Assembly (NCBI RefSeq): GCF_030287405.1 | Contig: NZ_JASVVV010000004.1 | Span: 14,081 to 78,080, forward strand | Origin: Halalkalicoccus sp. NIPERK01 | Lineage (GTDB): Archaea; Halobacteriota; Halobacteria; Halobacteriales; Halalkalicoccaceae | Direction of reading: 5' to 3' | DNA length: 64,000 nucleotides | In this document: piece by piece, positions 44,087 through 53,303 of the stretch | Numbering within the stretch: position 1 is the stretch's first letter | How the letters are laid out: the number at the start of each line of letters is the position of its first letter | The notes under the pieces: model-generated | What the model was told of the DNA's origin: nothing | The model's input: only the letters and a program-made list of their open reading frames with translations | The model's database searches: none | Position numbers and translations under genes: made by a program

Positions 44087-45709
44087 ATGAAAGACACTAT
44101 TCGAAACCACGACACTCTCGATCGTCGGAGCCTTCTGAAGTACGTCGGTGCCGCTGGCGCCGTCGGTCTGGCCGGCTGTGCCGGCGGCGGAGGCAATGGC
44201 GGCTCGAACGGCGGCGGTGGCGGCGGGGGCACCCCGGGCGAACTCTACTTCGCGCAGGTAAAGGGCGCGCTCGACTTCGACCCGATCGTCCTCAACGACG
44301 TCCCCTCCCAGCAGATCGTCGGCCAGATGTTCGAGGGACTCTATACGTACAACGAGGACGCGACCGGGATCGAACCCCAACTCGCCGCGGGCGAGCCCGA
44401 AGTCGAGAACGACGGCCAGCGCTACACCGTCGAACTCGTCGAGGACGCGACGTTCCACAACGGCGACCCGGTGACCGCCGAGGACGCCGCCTACTCGTTC
44501 GTCGCGCCCCTCGAGGAGGAGACCGAGAACGCCGGCGAGGTCGACATGATCGAGACGGCGGAGGCCATCGACGAGCGGACCGTCCAGTTCGACCTCTCGT
44601 ACCCCTTCGGCGCGTTCGACTACACGCTGATCCGGGAGGTCGTCCCGCAGGCCGTTCGCGAGGAGGACCCCGACGCGTTCAACCACGAGAACCCCGTCGG
44701 CTCGGGTCCCTTCGAGTTCGGCGAGTGGCAGGAGGGCGAGTACGTCCGAATCGAGCGCCACGACGACTACTGGGGCGAGAACGCGGCCGAACTCGACTTC
44801 GTCGAGTTCAGCGGCGTCGAGGAGCAGTCGACCCGCGTGACGACGCTCCAGACAGGCGAGAACGACGTCATCGAGACCATCCCCCCGCAGCTGTACGACC
44901 AGGTCGAGGGGATGGGCGACGTGACCATCGACGAACAGCCCGGCATCGGCTACTTCTACCTCGCGTTCAACTGCGGCGAGGGGCCGACCGCCGACCCGCT
45001 GGTGCGCGAGGCGGTCGACTACTGCTTCTCGATGGACCAGGAGGTCGCCAACTACGTCGAACCCGCGGGCGTCCGCCAGTACAGCCCGTTCCCCGAGTCC
45101 ATCGTCGAGGGGTGGGACTTCCCGGTCGACGACTGGGCCGAGATCCCCCACGACCCGGACATCGAGCAGGCCCAACAGCTCTTCGAGGAGGCGGGCGTCC
45201 CCTCGGATTACGACTGGCGGATCATCGTCCCGCCGGACGACATGCGCGAGCAGATCGGCGTCGGCGTCGGCAACGGCCTGCAGGAGGCCGGCTTCGAGAA
45301 CGTCGAGGTCCAGCGCCTCGACTGGGGGGCCTTCACCGACGCCTACACATCCGGGGCCGAGGACGACTTCAACATGTACGCGCTCGGCTGGTCCGGGTCG
45401 CCCGACCCCGAGGCGTTCACCTACTACATGTTCGCCCAGGAGAACGAGGGCGTCACGCAGGGCGTCTTCTACCAGAACGACGAGGTCAATCAGCAGATCA
45501 TCGACGCGCGCCGGTCGACCGACCGGGACGAACGCCGCCAGCTCTACATCGACTCGACGACGACGATCCTCGAGGACCGTGTCCACCTGCCCGCGTACAA
45601 CCTGCTCAACAGCTACGCGTTCAAGGACTACGTCTCGGGCTTCCAGTCGCACCCCGTGTCCAGCACCGTCCCGCTGGCGACGGGCTACGCGACCACGTCG
45701 GTCGAGTAG
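44087..45709 (+). CDS. Peptide ABC transporter substrate-binding lipoprotein (DppA/OppA type)
   Basis: The 540-residue protein has a twin-arginine start (DRRSLLKYVGAAGAVG), a lipobox ending at Cys31 (LAGC) and a Gly-rich linker. A family 5 solute-binding domain follows: NDVPSQQIVGQMFEGLYTYN near 70, VDMIETAEAIDERTVQFDLS, GSGPFEFGEWQEGEYV and AGVPSDYDWRI. It captures peptides or nickel-type ligands at the cell surface. It heads the operon with two permeases and two ATPases. Confidence 0.93.
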   Translation: MKDTIRNHDTLDRRSLLKYVGAAGAVGLAGCAGGGGNGGSNGGGGGGGTPGELYFAQVKGALDFDPIVLNDVPSQQIVGQMFEGLYTYNEDATGIEPQLAAGEPEVENDGQRYTVELVEDATFHNGDPVTAEDAAYSFVAPLEEETENAGEVDMIETAEAIDERTVQFDLSYPFGAFDYTLIREVVPQAVREEDPDAFNHENPVGSGPFEFGEWQEGEYVRIERHDDYWGENAAELDFVEFSGVEEQSTRVTTLQTGENDVIETIPPQLYDQVEGMGDVTIDEQPGIGYFYLAFNCGEGPTADPLVREAVDYCFSMDQEVANYVEPAGVRQYSPFPESIVEGWDFPVDDWAEIPHDPDIEQAQQLFEEAGVPSDYDWRIIVPPDDMREQIGVGVGNGLQEAGFENVEVQRLDWGAFTDAYTSGAEDDFNMYALGWSGSPDPEAFTYYMFAQENEGVTQGVFYQNDEVNQQIIDARRSTDRDERRQLYIDSTTTILEDRVHLPAYNLLNSYAFKDYVSGFQSHPVSSTVPLATGYATTSVE

Positions 45710-45761
45710 ACGAGTAGACGAACGGTCACCGTATCGGGATTTCGTTTTCGGATCGACGCGG

Positions 45762-45767
45762 TTATAA
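45762..45767 (+). promoter_or_regulatory. TATA-like element before dppB
   Basis: TTATAA in GGTTATAATCCC lies 68-73 bases before the dppB ATG in the 125-base gap after dppA. It could be a second promoter that lets permeases and ATPases be made apart from the binding protein. Confidence 0.4.
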
Positions 45768-45834
45768 TCCCGGCTCCGTTGAATCGAACTCATAGCACGC
45801 AGAACGACAGCGAGACACACAGACAGCACAACCA

Positions 45835-46830
45835 ATGGGACTCCTCCGATACACGGTCTGGCGGTGTCTGCAGGCGATCCCCGTACTTGTCGGCATCCTG
45901 ACGATCACCTTCTTCCTCACCAACGCGATCCCGGGCGACCCCGTCAGCATCATGCTCGGACCGACCCCGAGCGCCGAGATGGTAGAACAGGTACAGGCGC
46001 GCTACGGACTCGACAGACCACTGCACGAACGGTACTTCAACTACATGATCGGCGTCGCGCAGGGCGATCTGGGCCACAGCATCTACTACGACGTGCCCGT
46101 CCTGACGAAGATCATCGAGCGCCTGCCGGTGACGGCGTATCTCGTCTTCTCGGCGTTCGCCTTCGCCCTGCTGACGGCGATCCCGCTGGGCGTGATCTCC
46201 GCCGAGCGGCGAAACGAACCGGTCGATCACGTCTCGCGGATCGTCGCGCTGATCGGCGTCTCGACGCCCTCGTTTTGGATCGGGCTGCTGCTGATCATCC
46301 TCTTCTCGTTCCAGCTGGGGCTGTTGCCCGCGACGGGGCTGTTCCTGCCGTGGGCCGATCCCGCGAGCATCCGGGGGGCGAGCACCCAGCTGGACGTCGT
46401 CATCAAGTCGTTCAGACGGTTGGTGATGCCGATGGTCGCGCTCGGAACGCTCCAGATGGCCTCGATCACGCGCATCGAGCGCTCCTCGATGGTCGACTCA
46501 CTCCAGAACGAGTACGTGAAACTCGCGCGCGCCTACGGCGTCGGCGAGCGCGGCGTGGTCTGGAAACACGCGTTCAAACCGGCCCAACTGCCCGTGATCA
46601 CCATCGTCGGGCTCGGCCTGAGCACGGCGCTCGGCGGGGCGGTCCTGATCGAGACCGTCTTCGAGATAAACGGGATGGGGCGGCTCGTCATCCAGGCGAT
46701 CAACAACCAGGACTACCCGCTGGTGATGGGCACGACGTTCATGCTCGGGGCGCTGTACCTCGTCGGCGTCATCATCACCGACATCTCCTATGCGTACATC
46801 GACCCGCGGGTCAGCTACGGTGAGAAATGA
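45835..46830 (+). CDS. dppB: Peptide ABC transporter permease DppB type
   Basis: The 331-residue membrane protein has six helices, an N-terminal LLRYTVWRCLQAIPVL, the usual PGDP motif after the first helix and the EAA loop around YVKLARAYGVGERGVVWKHAFKPA. It pairs with DppC. The stop overlaps the dppC ATG by four bases. Confidence 0.95.
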   Translation: MGLLRYTVWRCLQAIPVLVGILTITFFLTNAIPGDPVSIMLGPTPSAEMVEQVQARYGLDRPLHERYFNYMIGVAQGDLGHSIYYDVPVLTKIIERLPVTAYLVFSAFAFALLTAIPLGVISAERRNEPVDHVSRIVALIGVSTPSFWIGLLLIILFSFQLGLLPATGLFLPWADPASIRGASTQLDVVIKSFRRLVMPMVALGTLQMASITRIERSSMVDSLQNEYVKLARAYGVGERGVVWKHAFKPAQLPVITIVGLGLSTALGGAVLIETVFEINGMGRLVIQAINNQDYPLVMGTTFMLGALYLVGVIITDISYAYIDPRVSYGEK

Positions 46831-47819
46831 TGGCGACACACGAACCACAGGGAGAGGAGGAGTTCGCCGACGAACCCACGGAGGGCGGCGTCGACGAGGT
46901 GGAGGCGCGCGTCGGACTGTCCTACACCCTGCGGCAGGTCAAGCGCGACTCGACGGCCCGGATGGGCTTTTACGTCATCGCGTTCATCACGGCGGTCGCC
47001 GCCTTCGCCAGCGTCGACTACTACCTGCTCGATTACGCGATGGCGGAGGCGATCCCGTTCCTCCACCACCCCGAACGTGACCCCGACGTGATCGAGGCAC
47101 TCCTCCCGCCGGTGGGCATGGAGAACGGCCTCGGCGCGGGCACGTGGGAGTACCCGTTGGGCACCGACCACCGCGGTCGGGACATCCTCTCGCGGATGGT
47201 CTACGGCACGCGCATCGCCATCACCGTCGGGCTGTCGGCGACGGCGATCGGGCTGGTCGGCGGCACCCTCGTCGGCGCGGTCTCGGGCTATTACGGGGGA
47301 TGGATCGACGACGTCCTCCAGCGGATCACCGACACCATCTACGCCATCCCGTTTCTCGTGCTGGTCATCGCGTTCATGTCGGCGTTCGGCCGCGACATCA
47401 GCTACGCGATGGTCGGCGTCGGCATCGCCTCGATCCCGGTGTTCAACCGCCTGATCCGCTCGCGTGTCGTGAGCATCCGCGAGGAGGAGTACATCGAGGC
47501 GGCCAAGGCCGCCGGGGTGAAAGACAGGAACATCATCCTGCGTCACGTCATCCCGAACAGCTTCGCGCCGGTGCTGGTCCAGGCGACCCTGCAGGTCGGC
47601 GTCAGCATCCTCATCGTCGCCGGGCTCTCCTTCCTGGGCTTCGGCGCACAGCCGCCGACGCCGTCGTGGGGACAGATGCTCGCGGCGTCGCGCAACTACA
47701 TGCTTCCGGCACCGACGTTCAGCGTCTGGCCCGGCATCGCCATCCTCGTCACCGTGGTCGCGTTCAACCTCCTCGGTGACGGGCTGCAGGACGCGCTCGA
47801 CCCGCGGATCAACAACTGA
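46827..47819 (+). CDS. dppC: Peptide ABC transporter permease DppC type
   Basis: The 330-residue membrane protein has an acidic cytoplasmic N-terminus, six helices, the GTDHRGRDILSRMVYGTRI motif and the EAA loop EEYIEAAKAAGVKDRNIILRH. A long first external loop (about residues 72-108) is typical of haloarchaeal members. dppD follows after two bases. Confidence 0.95.
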   Translation: MMATHEPQGEEEFADEPTEGGVDEVEARVGLSYTLRQVKRDSTARMGFYVIAFITAVAAFASVDYYLLDYAMAEAIPFLHHPERDPDVIEALLPPVGMENGLGAGTWEYPLGTDHRGRDILSRMVYGTRIAITVGLSATAIGLVGGTLVGAVSGYYGGWIDDVLQRITDTIYAIPFLVLVIAFMSAFGRDISYAMVGVGIASIPVFNRLIRSRVVSIREEEYIEAAKAAGVKDRNIILRHVIPNSFAPVLVQATLQVGVSILIVAGLSFLGFGAQPPTPSWGQMLAASRNYMLPAPTFSVWPGIAILVTVVAFNLLGDGLQDALDPRINN

Positions 47820-47821
47820 CC

Positions 47822-48958
47822 ATGAACGAGGAACCACTGCTGAAAGTCGAGAACCTGAAGACCCAGTTCTTCACCGAGGACGGGACCGTTCGGGCCGTCG
47901 ACGGCATCTCCTTCGAGGTCTACGAGGGCGAACTCGTCGGCCTCGTCGGCGAGTCGGGGGCCGGAAAGAGCGTCGCCGCGATGAGCATCATGCGGCTGGT
48001 CGACAGCCCCGGCGTCATCGTCGACGGCGAGGTGACGTTCAAGGGACGGACGCTGATCGGCTACGAGGAGACCCCCGAAGAGCCGGGCGAACCGCCCGAA
48101 CTGGTCGAGCTCGAGGAGATGCTCTCCGAGGAGGAGATGCGGACCGAGATCCGCGGCCGCGAGATCGCCATCATCTTCCAGGACCCGATGGAGAGCCTCA
48201 ACCCGGTCTTTACGGTCGGCTCGCAGCTCCGGGAGTTCATCGAACTCAACCGCGACGTCTCGGACGAGGAGGCGAGGGTCGAAGCGGTTCGGATGCTCCG
48301 GGAGGTCGGCATCCCCGAACCCGAGAAGCGCTACGAGCAGTACCCCCACCAGTTCTCGGGCGGGATGCGCCAGCGCGTGCTGATCGCGATGGCGCTGGCC
48401 TGTGAACCCAGCCTGATCATCGCCGACGAGCCGACGACGGCGCTCGACGTCACCGTCGAGGGACAGATCCTCGATCTGGTCGAGGAGCTTCAGGAGAAGT
48501 ACGACACCGCCTTCGTCTGGGTGACCCACGACATGGGCGTCGTCGCGGAGATCTGCGACCGCGTCAACGTGATGTACCTCGGCGAGATCATCGAACAGGC
48601 CGACGTCGAGGAGCTGTTCTACGACACCAAACACCCCTATACGGAGGCGCTTCTGGCTTCGATGCCCCGGCCCGACAGGACGACCGGGGAACTCGAGCCG
48701 ATCAAGGGCGTCATGCCCGAGGCGATCAACCCGCCCTCGGGCTGTCGGTTCCACTCGCGGTGTCCGGACGCCCGGGAGGTCTGTCGGCGCGTCCATCCCG
48801 ACCTCCGAGCGGTCGATGGCGACGAGGGCGGGCGCGTCCACCGCGCGGCCTGCGTCAAACACGACGCGTTCGACGTGGGCTACGAGGGGAGCAAACCGCT
48901 CGAGAACGAGGCGACCGGCGGGTTCGAGGTCGGCCTCACGCAGGAGGGGAGCCGATGA
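47822..48958 (+). CDS. dppD: Peptide ABC transporter ATPase DppD type
   Basis: The 378-residue ATPase has Walker A GESGAGKS near residue 44, the signature [15 protein letters not shown], Walker [15 protein letters not shown] and the C-terminal oligopeptide domain with [15 protein letters not shown] Glu- and Pro-rich insert ([19 protein letters not shown]) lies between Walker A and the Q-loop IIFQDPM. Its stop overlaps the dppF start. Confidence 0.94.
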   Translation: MNEEPLLKVENLKTQFFTEDGTVRAVDGISFEVYEGELVGLVGESGAGKSVAAMSIMRLVDSPGVIVDGEVTFKGRTLIGYEETPEEPGEPPELVELEEMLSEEEMRTEIRGREIAIIFQDPMESLNPVFTVGSQLREFIELNRDVSDEEARVEAVRMLREVGIPEPEKRYEQYPHQFSGGMRQRVLIAMALACEPSLIIADEPTTALDVTVEGQILDLVEELQEKYDTAFVWVTHDMGVVAEICDRVNVMYLGEIIEQADVEELFYDTKHPYTEALLASMPRPDRTTGELEPIKGVMPEAINPPSGCRFHSRCPDAREVCRRVHPDLRAVDGDEGGRVHRAACVKHDAFDVGYEGSKPLENEATGGFEVGLTQEGSR

Positions 48959-50325
48959 GCGACGCCGAGGAACCGCTCGTGCGCGTCGAGGGGCTGACGA
49001 AGCACTTCTCGAACGACGAGGGGCTGTTCGGCGGGTTCAAGCGCAACCCCGACGGGTTCGTTCCGCCGGTGGTCCACGAGCCCGAGCGGGTCCGAGCCGT
49101 CGAGGACGTCTCGTTCGACATCCGAAAGGGCGAGACCCTCGGGCTGGTCGGCGAGTCGGGCTGTGGGAAGTCCACCCTCGCGCGGAACATCCTCCAGCTC
49201 ATCGAGCCCACGGACGGAACCGTCTACTTCAAGGGCGAGGACATCACCGCGATGGGCGGCGAGAGCCTGCGGAAGAAACGCCGGGAGATGCAGCTCATCT
49301 TCCAGGACCCCCAGTCCTCGCTCGACCCGCGGATGAAGGTCGGCCAGATCGTCGAGGAGCCGATGGAGGCCCACGGCATGCTCGACGACGAGGGACGGGA
49401 GGCCCGCGCGAAGGAACTACTGGCGAAGGTCGGGCTCGACCCCCAGCACTACAACCGCTATCCCCACGCGTTCTCGGGGGGCCAGCGCCAGCGCGTCAAC
49501 CTCGCGCGCGCGCTGTCGGTCAACCCCGACTTCATCGTCTGTGACGAACCCGTGAGCGCGCTCGACGTCTCCATCCAGGCGCAGGTGCTGAACACGATGA
49601 AGGGCCTCCAGGAGGAGTTCGACCTGACCTACCTCTTCATCGCCCACGATCTCTCCGTGATCCGGCACATCTCGGACCGCGTCGCGGTGATGTACCTGGG
49701 CCAGTTGGTCGAACTCGCCGACAAGGAGGAGCTCTACGAGAACCCCCAGCACCCCTACACGCGGGCGCTTCTGGACTCGATTCCCGTCCCGGACCCGCGC
49801 ACGAGGGGCGAACGCGGCGTGCTCGAAGGCGACGTCCCCAGCCCGATCGACCCGCCCTCGGGCTGTCGGTTCCGAACGCGCTGTCCGGAACTCATCGCCC
49901 CCGACGAGTACGACCTCTCGACTACTGAATGGGAGGAGGTGCGGGCGTTCATGCGCGCGGTCGACCGCCGGACCGTCGAGACGAACGACCCCGCCGAACT
50001 CCGGCGGCGCTTCTTCGACGACGTGCCCTCGGGCGAGGCGGGCGAGGTCGTCGAGGAGGCGCTCGATCGGATCGGACGCGAGGAGTGGGAGGCGGCCGGC
50101 GACCTGCTGGTCGCGGAGTTCGCCGAGAAGAGCATCTGTGCGCGGGAAGTCCCGGCGTACGAGATCACGCCGGAGTACGGCACCGACGCCCATTATGCGG
50201 CCTGTCACCTGCACCGCGAAGACGGGATTCGTCTGGATCCCGAGACCGGTGAACCGGTCGAGCCGGGGACGGCCCCTCGGGAATCCGAGAGCGGACCGTC
50301 GGAACCGGCCGTCTCGGACGACTGA
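48955..50325 (+). CDS. dppF: Peptide ABC transporter ATPase DppF type with long C-terminal insert
   Basis: The 456-residue ATPase has Walker A GESGCGKS near residue 66, signature [15 protein letters not shown] and Walker [15 protein letters not shown]. The Cys-rich oligopeptide domain starts normally (CRFRTRCPE). About 90 mostly helical acidic residues ([17 protein letters not shown] ... [10 protein letters not shown]) then interrupt it before [11 protein letters not shown] and ACHLHRE. The family is usually about 330 residues. An acidic disordered tail ends the protein. Confidence 0.93.
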   Translation: MSDAEEPLVRVEGLTKHFSNDEGLFGGFKRNPDGFVPPVVHEPERVRAVEDVSFDIRKGETLGLVGESGCGKSTLARNILQLIEPTDGTVYFKGEDITAMGGESLRKKRREMQLIFQDPQSSLDPRMKVGQIVEEPMEAHGMLDDEGREARAKELLAKVGLDPQHYNRYPHAFSGGQRQRVNLARALSVNPDFIVCDEPVSALDVSIQAQVLNTMKGLQEEFDLTYLFIAHDLSVIRHISDRVAVMYLGQLVELADKEELYENPQHPYTRALLDSIPVPDPRTRGERGVLEGDVPSPIDPPSGCRFRTRCPELIAPDEYDLSTTEWEEVRAFMRAVDRRTVETNDPAELRRRFFDDVPSGEAGEVVEEALDRIGREEWEAAGDLLVAEFAEKSICAREVPAYEITPEYGTDAHYAACHLHREDGIRLDPETGEPVEPGTAPRESESGPSEPAVSDD

Positions 50326-50363
50326 GCCGTCACGCGGTTTTCGATCGGCCCACCGAGCGGTCG

Positions 50364-50861
50364 CTACTCGACGGTGATGGTGGTGGAGTCCTCGGGCCGG
50401 TCGTCGCGATCCGTCGTCAGCGAGACGCTGATGGTGTGTTCGCCGGGGGCGGCGGGCTCGAACGCGGGAAGGCCATCGACGCCCTCCGCCCGTCGGAAGC
50501 GACCGTTCCACCGGTTGACGACGCGCTTTCGCTCGCCCCCACGAAACGCGATGGAGCCGGGCGATCGGTCCACGTACCGGGGCTCGTCGGTGGCCTCCAG
50601 TACGTCGTCGACGCGCCACTCCCAGAGTCGGCGCTCGGCGGTCGGCACCGAAACCGGTAACGGGAGACGGTTTTTGAACTCGACGACGATCTCGACGGGT
50701 TCTCCCCGCCGGTAGCTATCCTTTGGGGTATCGACCGAAACGCTCACGGCGCGGCGGGCGAGCCAGTTGGGAACGAGTTTCGAGAGCGCGCTCGTGAGGT
50801 AGTTGGTGGTCTCGTCGAACCCGTATCGGTCGTCCTCCGAGCGCTGGCGCGGTTGGGGCAT
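50364..50861 (-). CDS. Conserved haloarchaeal Ig-like beta protein (DUF7974-like)
   Basis: The 165-residue protein has a short basic N-terminus and then a beta-sandwich pattern: VSVSVDTPKDSYRRGEPVEI, FKNRLPLPVSVPT, RRLWEWRVDDV and PGEHTISVSLTT. No signal peptide or membrane helix is evident. It is convergent with dppF. Family assignment is from memory; function unknown. Confidence 0.7.
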   Translation of the reverse strand: MPQPRQRSEDDRYGFDETTNYLTSALSKLVPNWLARRAVSVSVDTPKDSYRRGEPVEIVVEFKNRLPLPVSVPTAERRLWEWRVDDVLEATDEPRYVDRSPGSIAFRGGERKRVVNRWNGRFRRAEGVDGLPAFEPAAPGEHTISVSLTTDRDDRPEDSTTITVE

Positions 50862-51034
50862 TCGCGGTCAGCGGCCGCGGTCGGTGTCGGTCGTGGACGA
50901 TGCGTCGCTCATGGGGGTACTCCGGTGGCGAGGGTCTTTTCCGTGTCGGTCCCACGAATCAGGAGAGCGAAACCACAGCGTCTCGATAGGGGAAGTCGGG
51001 AGGAGTGCGCCAGCGGGGGGACGCGAGATACCGG

Positions 51035-52783
51035 TCAGTCGTCGGCCGACAGCGGCGTGCCGTCGGCGGTCGTGGGTGCGGGGCTTTCCCCCTCCGCGAA
51101 GGGATACCACGAGCCCTTCGCGTCGTACATCCACGGGTCTTCGTAACTGCTCTCTTCGGGTTCGGCGAGTTCGACGAGCGTCTCGATTCCAGTGGCATCG
51201 ACCCACTCGCGAAAGGACTGGCCCGGAGTGCGGTGGGCCGCGTAGCCCTCGACGAGTTTCTTGATGACCAGCGGGGCCTCGTCGGCGGGCACGCGCTGGT
51301 GGACCCACTCGATGAAGGATGGGTCTTCCCCTATTCCGCCGCCGACGCCGATGTCCAGTGCCTCGACCATCTGCCCGTCCTTGCGCGCGCGCATCCCCTG
51401 TAAGCCGATGTCGGCGGTCAGCGCCTGCCCGCAGTCGGCCGTACAGCCCGAGTAGTGGATGTGGATGTCCGCGACGTCCTCGGGTAGCTCGCAGTTCTCG
51501 CGCAGCCAGCGGATGGTGCGAGCGAGGCGGGCCTTCGTCTCGGTCAGTGCCAGCGGACAGAACTCCGTCCCTGTGCACGCGATCGAACCCCGCTGGAACG
51601 GGTGGGGTTCAGGAGAATGGGTCTCCAGTACCGGCTCGGCGAGTAGCGGATCGAGGTCTTCCTCGGGGACGTCCATGATCAGCGGGTTCTGCCGACGGCT
51701 CAGGCGCACCTCGCCCGAACCGTACTCGCTCGCGCAGTTCGCGATCGCGATGGCCTCCTTGGCGCGAAGCCTCCCCACTGGGACGCTCAGCCCGACGTAG
51801 TACTCGCCGTTTTTCTGCTCGTGGACGCCGACGTGGTCGCCCCCGCGACAGGTCCCGGCGTTGTAGGTGTACTCTTCGCGCAGATCCGCACCCGCGGTTC
51901 GAAGGTCGAAGTCGACGTAGTCGTTCTGGAGGGTCTCGCGGATCTCTTCGACGCCCCAGTCGTCGACGAAGAAGCGCGAACGGGACTTCTGGCGGTTCTC
52001 GCGCTCGCCGTGTTCCTGATAGAGGGAAACGAACCCTCGGACGACGTCGTAGGCCTCCTCTTCGGTGACGAACACGTCGAGCGGGCGGGCCTCGCGGGGC
52101 TGTCTCCCTCCGAGGCCGCCGCCGACCCGGACGTTGTACCCCTTCGTTCCGTTTTTCTCGGCGGGTTCGAGCCCGATGTCGTTGATCGAGTCCTGGGCAC
52201 AGCCCTCCCGACACCCCGTCACCGAGACGTTGAACTTCCGGGGGAGGTCGGCGAGCGAGTCGTCCTCGCGCAGGTCGGAGTTCAGCCGTTCGAGCAGGTC
52301 CCGTGAGTCGATGAACTCCTCCTTGTCGCGCCCGGCGACCGGACAGCCGGCCATGTTGCGCATCGAGTCGCCGCCCGAGGAACGACTAGAGACGCCCACT
52401 CCCTCCAACTTCTCCCAAATTTCAGGGATGTCCTCGAGTTTGAGCCAGTGTAGTTGGATCGACTGGCGCGTCGTCAGGTCGAGAAACCCGTTGCCGAACT
52501 CGGGGTTCTCGACGGGGCCGGTCGCGTAATCGCGTGCGACCTCGCCGATGGCCCGGAGTTGGCCCGGGCGGAGGACGCCCCCGGCGTTCTGGAGACGCAT
52601 CATAAAGTAGCTCTCCTGGCCGTCGCGCTGGTGGAAGACCCCCCAGTGTTTGAACAGCGAGAACCACTTCTTGCGTTCGCCCTCGGGGATCGACTCCCAG
52701 CCGCCCTCGGCGAACTCGAGGATCCTCTCGCGGAGTTCCTCGCCGTAGCACTCGTCCTTCCACTGCTCGATCTCAGGCGCCAC
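51035..52783 (-). CDS. nirA: Assimilatory ferredoxin-nitrite reductase
   Basis: The 582-residue siroheme and [4Fe-4S] enzyme reduces nitrite to ammonium. Cluster ligands are Cys403-x5-Cys409 and Cys447-x3-Cys451 (CTGTEFC, SGCTADC). The siroheme-side motifs TRQSIQLHWLKLEDIP and TGCREGCAQDS are present. Nitrite rather than sulfite reductase is preferred because the nitrate carrier and NasA are neighbours. The GTG at 52783 has the ribosome site GAGGTGAT, which lies inside an upstream 17-codon leader ORF. Confidence 0.92.
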   Translation of the reverse strand: MAPEIEQWKDECYGEELRERILEFAEGGWESIPEGERKKWFSLFKHWGVFHQRDGQESYFMMRLQNAGGVLRPGQLRAIGEVARDYATGPVENPEFGNGFLDLTTRQSIQLHWLKLEDIPEIWEKLEGVGVSSRSSGGDSMRNMAGCPVAGRDKEEFIDSRDLLERLNSDLREDDSLADLPRKFNVSVTGCREGCAQDSINDIGLEPAEKNGTKGYNVRVGGGLGGRQPREARPLDVFVTEEEAYDVVRGFVSLYQEHGERENRQKSRSRFFVDDWGVEEIRETLQNDYVDFDLRTAGADLREEYTYNAGTCRGGDHVGVHEQKNGEYYVGLSVPVGRLRAKEAIAIANCASEYGSGEVRLSRRQNPLIMDVPEEDLDPLLAEPVLETHSPEPHPFQRGSIACTGTEFCPLALTETKARLARTIRWLRENCELPEDVADIHIHYSGCTADCGQALTADIGLQGMRARKDGQMVEALDIGVGGGIGEDPSFIEWVHQRVPADEAPLVIKKLVEGYAAHRTPGQSFREWVDATGIETLVELAEPEESSYEDPWMYDAKGSWYPFAEGESPAPTTADGTPLSADD

Positions 52784-52826
52784 GCCCGATCACCTCGTTT
52801 GAATGAATGTCCGATAGTTCAGCCAT
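52773..52826 (-). CDS. 17-residue leader peptide overlapping nirA
   Basis: ATG at 52826, preceded by AAGGTGAT at a suitable distance, reads MAELSDIHSNEVIGRGA and stops inside the first codons of nirA (overlap 52773-52783, different frame). The nirA ribosome site is inside this ORF. The arrangement fits translational coupling or a leader peptide. No homology known to me. Confidence 0.4.
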   Translation of the reverse strand: MAELSDIHSNEVIGRGA

Positions 52827-53303
52827 GTGAATCACCTTGAGAGATTCTTACGCTGATTACTGGTTGGATCCCACTAATAACGCTGTCCACTAGAGTGTCT
52901 ATTCATTTCCCCACTCACCCGGTGTCCCCCTACTTCCATTATCCGACTTAGCATATATAAGGTGAGTCGGCGAGAAAAACGAGTGTTCGTAGGGTACATA
53001 CCGGTAATAACCGGATGTTTTCGTTTTTGTCGCCTTTTTCGAGAGAACTATCGAAACGAGTTCCGTGGCGGGACGGCGGACCGCAACGGGACGTTCCGGG
53101 TCCTTATACGTCTTATACCACACCCCATCTCACCCGGTTCATGGGAAGACTGATCCATGTTTATTAATACTACTATCGAAGGCGTTATTACGTATAGATG
53201 GCCAGATTAGGCCGAGATTCAGTATGTATTCAGTGATAATTGGACTATGGGTGGACGTTTGTAAAACAGAGGGCGCGTCGGTCGGGTCAGAGAGGGGGTC
53301 CCC
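52827..53303. promoter_or_regulatory. Divergent nitrate-assimilation control region
   Basis: This 477-base stretch between nirA and the nitrate carrier holds no credible gene and is AT-rich for the window. It contains a TATA box for nirA framed by an inverted repeat (52943-52970), a CCGGT-AATA-ACCGG palindrome (53001-53014) and TTTATTAATACTACTATC (about 53160). These fit nitrogen-regulated divergent promoters. Confidence 0.6.
52943..52970 (-). promoter_or_regulatory. nirA TATA box inside an inverted repeat (possible operator)
   Basis: On the minus strand TTATATATGC (52951-52960) is a strong haloarchaeal TATA box. It is centred within the inverted repeat CCGACT (52943-52948) and AGTCGG (52965-52970). 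A protein binding this repeat would block TBP. A leader of about 95 bases before the 17-codon ORF would follow. Confidence 0.5.

Noticed and set aside
44163-44240. Gly-rich run in dppA as frameshift-prone repeat
   Set aside because: Such Gly linkers after the lipobox are usual in haloarchaeal lipoproteins; the frame is intact.
43930-45717. 595-codon plus-strand frame overlapping dppA
   Set aside because: Out of frame with the clear substrate-binding protein and full of Arg-Arg runs.
50868-50912. 14-codon ORF (MSDASSTTDTDRGR) before the Ig-like gene
   Set aside because: Too short, no ribosome site seen and no link by overlap with the next gene.
52899-53123. 74-codon ORF in the nitrate control region
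   Set aside because: Composition is unlike haloarchaeal proteins (Lys-, Thr- and Tyr-rich), and it covers the TATA box and palindromes, which explain the region better.
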